A stretch of 5,035 nucleotides of DNA, from positions 1-5,035 of the forward strand of contig CAMPIC010000274.1 of the NCBI GenBank assembly GCA_946886185.1. Direction: 5' to 3'. The notes below the pieces were generated by a model. It was not told the DNA's origin. It did no database searches and saw nothing but the letters and a program-made list of their open reading frames with translations. This DNA is from an uncultured bacterium (lineage in GTDB: Bacteria > Eisenbacteria > RBG-16-71-46 > CAIMUX01). The translations under genes were made by a program, and so were the position numbers. The number at the start of each line of letters is the position of its first letter. The stretch's first letter is position 1. This document shows, in pieces, positions 1 to 5,035 of this stretch.

Positions 1-63
1 ACAGGCGTGAACCGCTCAGATGACCGGGTGGAAAGGGGCTTCGGCGGAGTGTTCGAGTGGTGA
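1..63 (+). CDS. possible 3' end of an upstream gene (partial)
   Basis: Frame 1 is open from the left edge to a TGA at 61-63, giving 20 residues (TGVNRSDDRVERGFGGVFEW). About 15 of its 20 codons end in G or C, more than the overlapping stretch of the next gene's longest frame. If real, the upstream gene ends 10 bases before a GTG at 74 that has its own ribosome-binding-like sequence. The fragment is too short to name. Two other upstream ends are possible: a frame-3 stop at 21-23, which would make an ATGA overlap with the ATG at 20, or a stop at 8-10. A 20-codon open frame can also arise by chance in GC-rich DNA. Confidence 0.25.
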   Translation, partial: TGVNRSDDRVERGFGGVFEW

Positions 64-2230
64 AGGGGCTCAGGTGAAGGGGAGCGACCTCTCCGTCCAA
101 GACGGTCTTTCGCGGATCGTTCCGCCACATGCCGGCGCGAACGAATCGCGGATGTCGATTCTCCTCTGCGGCGTCCTGCTGCTCTTGTTCGCCGTCATGG
201 GCTGGCTCTCCGCGGGAACGCTCACGGACGACGACATCGGCAGGTTCCTGAGCGCGCGAGCGGCGTTCGAGCATCCGGACAAGATCCTCGGGCTTTGGAC
301 ACGTCCGCTCTTCATGCTGCTCTACGCTGTTCCCGCACAGCTCGGTTACGGCGCGGTGGAGCTGACGACCGCCGCGGTGTGCGCGCTCACGTGCTGGCTA
401 TCGATCCGAAGCGCGGCGCGTCTGGGCGAGTCGCATCCACTCTGGGCGGCGCTTTTCCTCGCCTTCCAGCCGATGTTTCTCCTGCTATCCTTCTCGGCGC
501 TCACCGAACCGCTCGCGGCGCTCTGTCTGGCCGCGTCGATCGAGCGTCTGCTCGCGAAACGACTCGGGGCCAGCGCTGCGTTCGCCTCGCTCATTCCATT
601 GGCGCGGCTCGAGCTTCTTCCCATCCTCGCGATTCTGGGACTACAATATCTCGCGCTGCGATCGTGGCGTTCGATCGCGGTGCTTCCCTTGGGATTGCTT
701 GCCTGGAACGTGGTGGGTTGGCTCGCGTCGGGCGACCCGCTCTTCTTGATCCACCACGTGTTCGTAGAGCGCGAAAGGGAAGTCGAAGCGTTGGGCGTCT
801 GGCACTACCCGGCGGGCTTCATCCATGCAGTCGGTCCGGTAGTGTTCTTCTTCGCGATCCTCGGTCTCGTCGATTCCCTGAGACGCCGCCGGTACGCGGT
901 CATCTCCATCTCGATCGTCGTTGTATTCCTCTACTACACGTGGAGCGCCTCACACTCCGGTTCGCTCCAATCGGCTGGTTATCTCCGCCATCTGGTGACG
1001 ATTTCTCCGCTGGTCGCCCTCGTCGCCGTGAGAGGTTGGAACCTGTGGATTCTCGAGCCGCCTCGCGTTTGGGCCACGATCCTCGCTTGCACGTTGCCCC
1101 TGCTGACCTGGCTGTTTCTCTCGAAAGAGATGGAGAGCGGATACGCGATCGGCGATCGGCCGGAGCACTTGAAGTTCGCGATCGTGTCGATGCTGGCGCT
1201 GCTGGGACTCATTCCATGGCTCGGGCGGCGTCTCCTGACCGGCGCGATGTTTCGCCGCGTTGTCGTCGGACTCGTGCTCGTCGCGCTGGCAGGCTATTTC
1301 TTCATGAAGCATGGTCCGATTCCGCTCAACGAAGAGCATCGGCTCATGCATGAGGTCGCGGAATGGATCGCGGACGAAGGGTTGACGGATCGCCCGATTC
1401 TTTGCAACCACGTCGCCTTCCACTTCTTTTCCGGCCGTGATCCGAACGATGAGGATCGGTCTCCGCGACTCACGGCGGAATCCCTCGCGGCTGCTCCGGA
1501 ATCGAGCGTGGTGATCTGGGATGGGCATTACGGCCATGAAATCGCCGGCGGGGTCGAATTGCACTTGATCGAACGCGACCCCGAGCTGCGCGTGCTGCGC
1601 CGGTTTCTCTCCGAGGATCGAAGCTTCTTCGCGGTTGCGCTCCAGAGGATCAGCCGGCCGCCCGCGAAGCCGTTCGCGGTGGTGGACCGGACGTATCGCC
1701 ACCAGGGATTCGGCGTGAAGTGGGCACTTCCGGACCGCTCGTCATGGCAGCTCGAGGTCGTGGATGAAGGCACGACCCTGGTGCGCGGGACATTGCCGCT
1801 CGCGCGCGAAGCACTACGGCCGACGCATGGAGCGTCACAGTCGACACGTGGCGCGAATCCTCTCGAGGGAGGGGCAACGGACGGAGTGACGGCGGAGCAG
1901 GCAAGTCCGCTTTCGTTCGAGCTCGGCGCGACCCGCTTCCTCCGCGAGTGGCAGGACACGCGAACGTATGGAGCGATCTTGGAGCGCGATCTGCGCCAGC
2001 GTCACGGAATGAACGTGCTCGGAGCTACGTATGTCGATACCACCGACTGGCTCTGGATCGAATGCCGGAACACCGATGCCGATGTTCTCGTCGGAACCAC
2101 CGTTTCCTCCGGCCGCGAGTCAGCACTCCACGTCGTCGGCACCGGCGCGCCCGGAACGTTGGCGTCGCTCCGGACGCGGATGCCTGAACTCGTGCGTGCC
2201 CTTGCCTTCGAGGAGCCCGGTTTGAGATAG
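20..2230 (+). CDS. polytopic membrane glycosyltransferase-like protein (GT-C / family 39 type) with extra soluble C-terminal region
   Basis: This 736-residue membrane protein probably transfers a sugar from a lipid-linked donor on the outer face of the inner membrane. That role is inferred from architecture. Residues 1-45 are hydrophilic. Residues 46-64 form the first membrane helix, followed at once by TDDDIGRF (Asp70-72); an acidic pair in the first outside loop is the usual catalytic/metal site of GT-C enzymes. A Trp-Thr-Arg-Pro-Leu-Phe segment (93-98) begins the next hydrophobic stretch. About 11 further hydrophobic segments run to about residue 428. Residues 432-545 look like the soluble domain that often ends GT-C proteins. 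Residues 550-736 are an additional, unrecognised region interrupted by a Gly/Ala/Thr-rich linker (about 598-630). ATG 20 lacks a clear ribosome binding site; GTG 74 (residue 19) has AAGGGG five bases upstream and may be the true start, and ATG 152 would begin at the first helix. Acceptor and sugar cannot be read from the sequence. Confidence 0.8.
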   Translation: MTGWKGASAECSSGEGAQVKGSDLSVQDGLSRIVPPHAGANESRMSILLCGVLLLLFAVMGWLSAGTLTDDDIGRFLSARAAFEHPDKILGLWTRPLFMLLYAVPAQLGYGAVELTTAAVCALTCWLSIRSAARLGESHPLWAALFLAFQPMFLLLSFSALTEPLAALCLAASIERLLAKRLGASAAFASLIPLARLELLPILAILGLQYLALRSWRSIAVLPLGLLAWNVVGWLASGDPLFLIHHVFVEREREVEALGVWHYPAGFIHAVGPVVFFFAILGLVDSLRRRRYAVISISIVVVFLYYTWSASHSGSLQSAGYLRHLVTISPLVALVAVRGWNLWILEPPRVWATILACTLPLLTWLFLSKEMESGYAIGDRPEHLKFAIVSMLALLGLIPWLGRRLLTGAMFRRVVVGLVLVALAGYFFMKHGPIPLNEEHRLMHEVAEWIADEGLTDRPILCNHVAFHFFSGRDPNDEDRSPRLTAESLAAAPESSVVIWDGHYGHEIAGGVELHLIERDPELRVLRRFLSEDRSFFAVALQRISRPPAKPFAVVDRTYRHQGFGVKWALPDRSSWQLEVVDEGTTLVRGTLPLAREALRPTHGASQSTRGANPLEGGATDGVTAEQASPLSFELGATRFLREWQDTRTYGAILERDLRQRHGMNVLGATYVDTTDWLWIECRNTDADVLVGTTVSSGRESALHVVGTGAPGTLASLRTRMPELVRALAFEEPGLR
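63..68 (+). promoter_or_regulatory. candidate ribosome binding site for an alternative GTG start at 74
   Basis: AAGGGG lies five bases before an in-frame GTG at 74-76. No comparable purine-rich sequence precedes the ATG at 20. If used, the membrane protein would lose 18 residues, all from its hydrophilic leader, with no effect on the membrane part. The motif is part of a locally repeated GGTGAAGGGG (59-68 and 73-82), so the resemblance may be incidental. Confidence 0.35.
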
Positions 2231-2231
2231 G

Positions 2232-2261
2232 GGATCGGCCGCCGGGGAAAGCGGCCGATCC
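2232..2261. terminator. perfect 11-bp hairpin between convergent genes, likely bidirectional terminator
   Basis: GGATCGGCCGC (2232-2242) and GCGGCCGATCC (2251-2261) are exact reverse complements separated by an 8-base loop (CGGGGAAA). The hairpin starts two bases after the TAG of the + strand gene and lies about 40 bases beyond the stop of the - strand gene, the expected place for a shared terminator. Neither side has a run of T after the stem, so it is not a textbook intrinsic terminator. It may act with Rho or simply protect the 3' ends of both messages. Confidence 0.6.
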
Positions 2262-2302
2262 GCGCAAGACTGACGAAGAAGACAAAACGCGCCGCTTCGG
2301 GA

Positions 2303-3826
2303 TCAGCGGATCACGATGAGCTTCGGTCCTCGGACCGTTTCGTGCTCTCCACGCATCTGGAGGAAGTAGACTCCGCCGGCGACGCGCTTTCCGGAGTCAT
2401 CGGTGCGATCCCACTCCACGACATGCTCTCCCGAGCTGGACGCCTCGCTTGGGAGAGCGCGCACGATCCGGCCGTCCGGCGCGACGATCTCGACCATCGT
2501 TCGACCGACCTCCGACAGCGCGAAGCGAACCGACGTGTCTTCGATCACGGGATTGGGCGCGCACGAAATCCAACGGAGAGTGCCCGCGCTTTCCGGAGCA
2601 GACGAAGGATCGAGCGTCCGGAGCCGCTGCGCGAAGACGTCGGGCACGCCGTTGCGATCGTCTGTCCAGACCACCACGAACTGATTCGAAGCGCCCGCGA
2701 CGATGCGCGCCTGTCCGGTCGCGGTTCCGCTCGCGATTTGCACCGCATCTCCGTCGAATGCGCCATCCGCCGTCAGAGATTGCACCGTCACGCCGACGCC
2801 GTCGAACCATGCCGCCACGAATCCTCCCGAAGACGCGTCGTACGCCAGCGCCGGGTCGACGCTCACCGGCAGCCCGGTCAGCAGGATCAGCTCCGAGCCG
2901 ACCAGTCCGCCGTTCGCATCGACGAACTGGGCGCGCAGGTCTCCGGACTGGAACACTCCATAGATCACCAGGTAGCGCTCCAAGATCGGATCGAAGGCGA
3001 CTGCCGCAGCCCTTCCGGAAGCGGGAAAGATCGGGGAAATGGTGAAGATGCCGCCGATCAGAGTGCCGTCGAGCGCCGCCAATCGTCCTTCCAGCCGTTC
3101 GTCCACTTGATTGCGGAAGGTCGCGAGATAGCGCTGGTTGACCGTGTCGTAGGCGACCCCGCCGTTCGGGGCGGGAGCGCCGGATGAGCTGAAGATGATC
3201 TCGCTCCCGGCCAATGCACCGGCGCTCGTGACGCGCCGCCCGCGGATGTCGGGGCTCCGTCCCGTCGAAAGCCATTCATCGGCGTCGGGGCTGTAGACGA
3301 GCTGCATCTCGAGGCCGTTTCCGATGAGGAAATCCGGCCCCACTTGCGAGCCGTCCGCTTCGAGAAGCCTCCCGCGTCCGCGGTTGAACGATCCCGACTG
3401 CTGCGTGCGCCACACCGCGAGATACCGGTTCACGACGGGCGAGTAGGAAATCGCCGGATCGATCTGCGCTTCGGCGAACTCGATGACCGGGAAGTTGCTC
3501 CCGAGAAGCGTTCCATCGGAGTCGAGCCGCTGCCCGAAGACGTCGTTGTTGCTCGGATTGCGGGTGTCGAACCAGACCGCCATGTACTCGTCGTCCTGAC
3601 TGTTGTACGCGATTTCCGGAGCCAGGCGCTGAGTGACGACTTCCGTGGAGAGGTCGACGCTCCCTCCCTCCAGCACGACAGGCGCCGCCCCTGCGACTCC
3701 ACCAAAAGCCGCGACGAACAGAATGGCGGCGGTGAGGCGCGTCGAAGCTGCGCGCCTTCGAATGATGCGTGGCATCTTCTGGAGTGGGCCAGGTTCAACG
3801 TGACGATGAGTAGATGTGTGTTTCAT
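2303..3826 (-). CDS. exported seven-repeat beta-propeller protein with FlgD-like / Por-type C-terminal sorting domain
   Basis: This 507-residue protein is predicted to be exported; its ligand or activity is unknown. The ATG at 3826-3824 is chosen because AAGGAGGG lies seven bases upstream; a longer open frame to 3901 only adds a low-complexity leader. The N-terminus has a basic stretch (RRR at 23-25), a hydrophobic core (31-45, LTAAILFVAAF...) and an Ala-X-Ala site near 45-47, a signal peptide with a long n-region. An internal Met at residue 18 (start 3775) would give a more ordinary signal length but has no clear ribosome binding site. Residues 70-402 hold seven repeats of the form YD....RYLAVW...GQRL..DG.LVG. 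Residues 416-507 match the FlgD-like Ig / Por-secretion tail: PNP at 424-426, a VRFAL strand, DGRIVR, WDRTDDSG from 472, GVYFLQM from 485, and a KLIVIR end. No catalytic motif is seen, so a binding or surface role is likely. It has no co-directional gene downstream in the window. Confidence 0.82.
   Translation of the reverse strand: MKHTSTHRHVEPGPLQKMPRIIRRRAASTRLTAAILFVAAFGGVAGAAPVVLEGGSVDLSTEVVTQRLAPEIAYNSQDDEYMAVWFDTRNPSNNDVFGQRLDSDGTLLGSNFPVIEFAEAQIDPAISYSPVVNRYLAVWRTQQSGSFNRGRGRLLEADGSQVGPDFLIGNGLEMQLVYSPDADEWLSTGRSPDIRGRRVTSAGALAGSEIIFSSSGAPAPNGGVAYDTVNQRYLATFRNQVDERLEGRLAALDGTLIGGIFTISPIFPASGRAAAVAFDPILERYLVIYGVFQSGDLRAQFVDANGGLVGSELILLTGLPVSVDPALAYDASSGGFVAAWFDGVGVTVQSLTADGAFDGDAVQIASGTATGQARIVAGASNQFVVVWTDDRNGVPDVFAQRLRTLDPSSAPESAGTLRWISCAPNPVIEDTSVRFALSEVGRTMVEIVAPDGRIVRALPSEASSSGEHVVEWDRTDDSGKRVAGGVYFLQMRGEHETVRGPKLIVIR
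2621..3619 (-). repeat. seven protein-level repeats (propeller blades) within the exported protein
   Basis: Counting from the ATG at 3826, the repeats cover residues about 70-115, 123-168, 174-212, 222-263, 273-315, 324-364 and 373-402. Shared positions are an aromatic-Asp/Ser turn near the start (IAYNSQ, ISYSPV, LVYSPD, VAYDTV, VAFDPI, LAYDAS), a Tyr/Phe-Leu/Val-Ala-X-Trp/Phe strand (YMAVWF, YLAVWR, YLATFR, YLVIYG, FVAAWF, FVVVWT), a Gln/Arg-Arg-Leu/Phe strand, and Asp-Gly-X-Leu-X-Gly. The last copy stops after FAQRL and lacks its final strand. The stretch APVVLEGGSVDL before repeat 1 could supply that strand and close the ring. Confidence 0.7.
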
Positions 3827-3833
3827 GGGGGAG

Positions 3834-3841
3834 CCCTCCTT
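3834..3841 (-). promoter_or_regulatory. strong ribosome binding site deciding the start of the propeller gene
   Basis: On the - strand the sequence reads AAGGAGGG, then seven bases (CTCCCCC), then ATG at 3826-3824. This near-consensus Shine-Dalgarno at good spacing sets the start 25 codons inside the longest open frame. The run of C between site and start could pair with the GGAGG itself (GGAGGGCTCCCCC), which might temper translation. Confidence 0.75.
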
Positions 3842-3896
3842 GTTGAGTGCCGTTTCTCGTGCTGCCGGCGCGGGCGCGCGCGCAGGTCGAGTGCCG
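3842..3896. repeat. short direct repeat in the leader of the propeller gene
   Basis: GTTGAGTGCCG (3842-3852) and GTCGAGTGCCG (3886-3896) differ at one base and start 44 bases apart. They flank a GC-alternating stretch and lie between the promoter candidate and the ribosome binding site. They could be paired protein-binding sites, but 11-base near-repeats also arise by chance. Confidence 0.25.
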
Positions 3897-3899
3897 GTC

Positions 3900-3926
3900 A
3901 TTCTACAAGGTGACCCGGAGGTGAAA
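3900..3926 (-). promoter_or_regulatory. weak promoter candidate for the propeller gene
   Basis: On the - strand TAGAAT (3905-3900) matches five of six bases of the -10 consensus. TTTCAC (3926-3921) lies 15 bases upstream as a poor -35. This would place a transcript start near 3893 and leave a leader of roughly 65 bases before the ATG. The spacer is shorter than the usual 17 and the -35 match is weak. A second candidate in the same gap is TTGACG followed 16 bases later by TGTAGT. Confidence 0.25.
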
Positions 3927-3977
3927 CCACACTCCGCCGACTACATCCGCGGTGCCGGTCGCGTCAAAACCGCAGGG

Positions 3978-4017
3978 GACGCCACCGAGATCGCCTTCCT
4001 TCGGTAATCCCGGCGTC
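3978..4017. other. imperfect hairpin downstream of hsdR
   Basis: GACGCC (3978-3983) pairs with GGCGTC (4012-4017), and the adjoining ACCGA (3984-3988) pairs with TCGGT (4001-4005). This gives 11 base pairs interrupted by a six-base bulge (4006-4011) around a 12-base loop. It begins about 90 bases after the hsdR stop. A short T run lies about 10 bases further in the direction of transcription (AAAAC at 3966-3970 on the + strand). It could be part of a terminator for hsdR, but the bulge and distance make this weak. Confidence 0.25.
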
Positions 4018-4107
4018 GACGAACGGGTGCTAGAGCGGGAACGACTTGCGGATGGGGTACAAAGTCCGGCGTATAGGCCGATCTCCATTCCTGGCCCGGG
4101 ACTTGTA

Positions 4108-5035
4108 TCACCCGATAGCCCAACTCTCCGAGAGCACCTCCGCTTGCTCCAGCACGAGGCGCGTCGCTTTTTCCTGCTTGTCCGGCGGATAGCCGTACTT
4201 CCGCAGGATCCGCTTCACGTACACCCGTAGCTGCGCTCGAACATTTTCACGGATCGTCCAGTCGATCGACACGTTTCTCCGCACCGTGTCGACCAGTTCG
4301 CGGGCGATGATCTTGAGCGTCTCGTCCCCCAGCACCTGGACAGCGCTGTCGTTGGCCTCGAGAGCGTCGTAGAACGCGAGCTCGTCTTCGGTCAGACCCA
4401 GCTCCTCGCCGCGGTGCGCGGCGGCGCGCATGTCCTTGGCGAGCCGGATCAGCTCCTCGATCACCTGGGCGGTCTCGATCGCGCGATTCTGGTACTTGCG
4501 GACGGCTTGCTCCAGCAGCTCCGCGAAGGAGCGGGCCTCGACGATGTTGCGCCGGAACCGGGTCTTGATCTCGCCCTTCAAAAGCTTCTGCAGGAGCTCG
4601 ACCGCGAGGTTGCGCTGCGGCATACCCTGGACTTCGGCCAGGAACTCGTCGGAGAGGATCGAGATGTCGGGCTTCTTGAGGCCGGCGGCCTGGAACACGT
4701 CGACCACTTCGTCGGAGAGCACCGCTCGCGAGACGATCTGCCGGATCGCATGGTCGAGCTCCTCGTCCGATCTGCGCTCGCCGGGAGCGCGTTTGGCAAG
4801 CACTGCCCGGACGGCCTGGAAGAAGGCCACGTCATCGCGAATCGCGATGGCATCCTCATGGGGAACAGCCAGCGCGAAGGCTTGGGACAGCGCGGTCACC
4901 GCTTGGAGAAGCCGGTCCTTTCCGTCCTCTTGCGCCAGGATGTGTTCCTGGGCGGCTGGAAGAAGAGAGAGTTTCTCCTGCGGCTTCCCAGTGGTCCACG
5001 CAGACCATTCGAATCCGTGGAAGAGCCCAAGGCAA
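4108..5035 (-). CDS. hsdR: type I restriction enzyme R subunit, C-terminal part (5' end beyond window)
   Basis: This is the last 308 residues of the ATP-dependent motor/endonuclease subunit of a type I restriction-modification system, which cuts foreign DNA lacking the host methylation mark and works with HsdM and HsdS. The frame is open from the right edge; a GTG at 4899 is internal, because clearly HsdR-like sequence continues before it: [12 protein letters not shown] (fragment residues 5-16), then [18 protein letters not shown]. From fragment residue 46 come the Ala-rich [26 protein letters not shown] segment and a helical C-terminal domain of the DUF3387 / HsdR-C type: [36 protein letters not shown] (from about 193), [15 protein letters not shown] (from 256) and [12 protein letters not shown] (from 279). 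The end [13 protein letters not shown] is typical, so the C-terminus is intact. The nuclease and helicase motifs lie outside the window and cannot be checked. Neither hsdM nor hsdS is present here; they would be expected to the right. The helical tail is thought to contact the methylase core. Confidence 0.92.
   Translation of the reverse strand, partial: CLGLFHGFEWSAWTTGKPQEKLSLLPAAQEHILAQEDGKDRLLQAVTALSQAFALAVPHEDAIAIRDDVAFFQAVRAVLAKRAPGERRSDEELDHAIRQIVSRAVLSDEVVDVFQAAGLKKPDISILSDEFLAEVQGMPQRNLAVELLQKLLKGEIKTRFRRNIVEARSFAELLEQAVRKYQNRAIETAQVIEELIRLAKDMRAAAHRGEELGLTEDELAFYDALEANDSAVQVLGDETLKIIARELVDTVRRNVSIDWTIRENVRAQLRVYVKRILRKYGYPPDKQEKATRLVLEQAEVLSESWAIG

Larger units (their letters stand above)
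3827..4107. other. 281-bp intergenic region between hsdR and the propeller gene
   Basis: Both flanking genes lie on the - strand. I see no convincing gene here: the short open frames of about 60 codons on this strand overlap each other, are rich in Arg, Ser and Pro, show no strong third-position GC bias and match no family I know. The region contains the propeller gene's ribosome binding site, a weak promoter candidate, an imperfect 11-bp interrupted hairpin, a short direct repeat, and an alternating GC run (about 3867-3883). It most likely holds the end of the hsdR transcript and the start of the propeller transcript. Confidence 0.6.

Noticed and set aside
295..1353. Long + strand open frame of 352 codons in another frame of the membrane protein gene
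   Set aside because: Its product is Arg/Ala/Pro-rich with no recognisable domain, typical of a shadow frame in GC-rich DNA. The overlapping frame encodes coherent membrane helices.
950..1702. 250-codon - strand open frame opposite the membrane protein gene
   Set aside because: Antisense shadow rich in Arg, His and Gln with no family match I recognise and no ribosome binding site evident.
2342..3187. 281-codon + strand open frame opposite the propeller gene
   Set aside because: Antisense shadow; composition is dominated by Arg, Asp and His and no domain is visible.
2397..3275. 292-codon - strand open frame within the propeller gene
   Set aside because: It is Arg-rich and without repeats, while the overlapping frame shows seven clear repeats and a sorting domain.
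3773..3826. Twin-arginine export signal suggested by RRRAAS in the propeller protein leader
   Set aside because: The stretch lacks the usual Arg-Arg-X-Phe-Leu-Lys pattern; an ordinary Sec signal fits as well or better.
3827..3901. N-terminal extension of the propeller protein to an ATG at 3901
   Set aside because: The extension is low-complexity (Ala/Pro/Arg), would put the signal peptide far inside the protein, and ignores the strong AAGGAGGG seven bases before the ATG at 3826.
4065..4080. Small palindrome CCGGCGTATAGGCCG as a possible terminator for hsdR
   Set aside because: Only about four base pairs form and no T run follows.
3903..4123. Two overlapping - strand open frames of about 60 codons downstream of hsdR
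   Set aside because: They overlap each other and one overlaps the hsdR end; they use TTG or weak starts, are Arg/Ser/Pro-rich, and have no clear family match. A decayed gene remnant cannot be excluded.

Overview
The window is GC-rich (about 60-65% by eye). It carries three substantial genes, none of them a housekeeping marker: a membrane glycosyltransferase-like protein on the + strand, and two genes on the - strand, a secreted beta-propeller protein and the 3' part of a type I restriction endonuclease subunit. The exported propeller ends in a FlgD-like Ig / Por-secretion-type C-terminal domain. Such tails are common in uncultured GC-rich bacteria of the FCB-like and Eisenbacteria/Gemmatimonadota kind. 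That placement is an inference from one domain and the base composition; no rRNA or tRNA is present to confirm it.

Layout. Positions 1-63 may hold the last codons of an upstream + strand gene. Positions 20-2230 (+) encode a polytopic membrane protein with a GT-C glycosyltransferase pattern: an acidic Asp-Asp-Asp motif just after the first membrane segment, about a dozen membrane segments in all, then a long soluble C-terminal part. It converges on the next gene, and a perfect 11-bp inverted repeat (2232-2261) sits in the 72-bp gap, probably as a shared terminator. Positions 2303-3826 (-) encode a 507-residue exported protein whose core is seven copies of a 40-45 residue repeat, most simply read as a seven-bladed beta-propeller, followed by the sorting-type Ig domain. 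Its start is fixed by a strong AAGGAGGG ribosome binding site. The 281-bp gap 3827-4107 holds that ribosome binding site, a weak promoter candidate, a short direct repeat and an imperfect hairpin, and no convincing gene. Positions 4108-5035 (-) are the C-terminal 308 residues of HsdR; the reading frame is open to the right edge, so the gene continues outside the window.

The genes do not form one obvious pathway. The glycosyltransferase and the propeller protein both belong to envelope/export biology but are convergent, not co-transcribed. HsdR precedes the propeller gene on the same strand, but a 281-bp gap and a dedicated ribosome binding site suggest separate expression. The hsdM and hsdS partners would be expected beyond the right edge. 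I found no clearly new biological system. The most useful second looks are the seven-fold propeller with its sorting tail, the unexplained extra C-terminal region of the glycosyltransferase, and the uncertain start of that gene.
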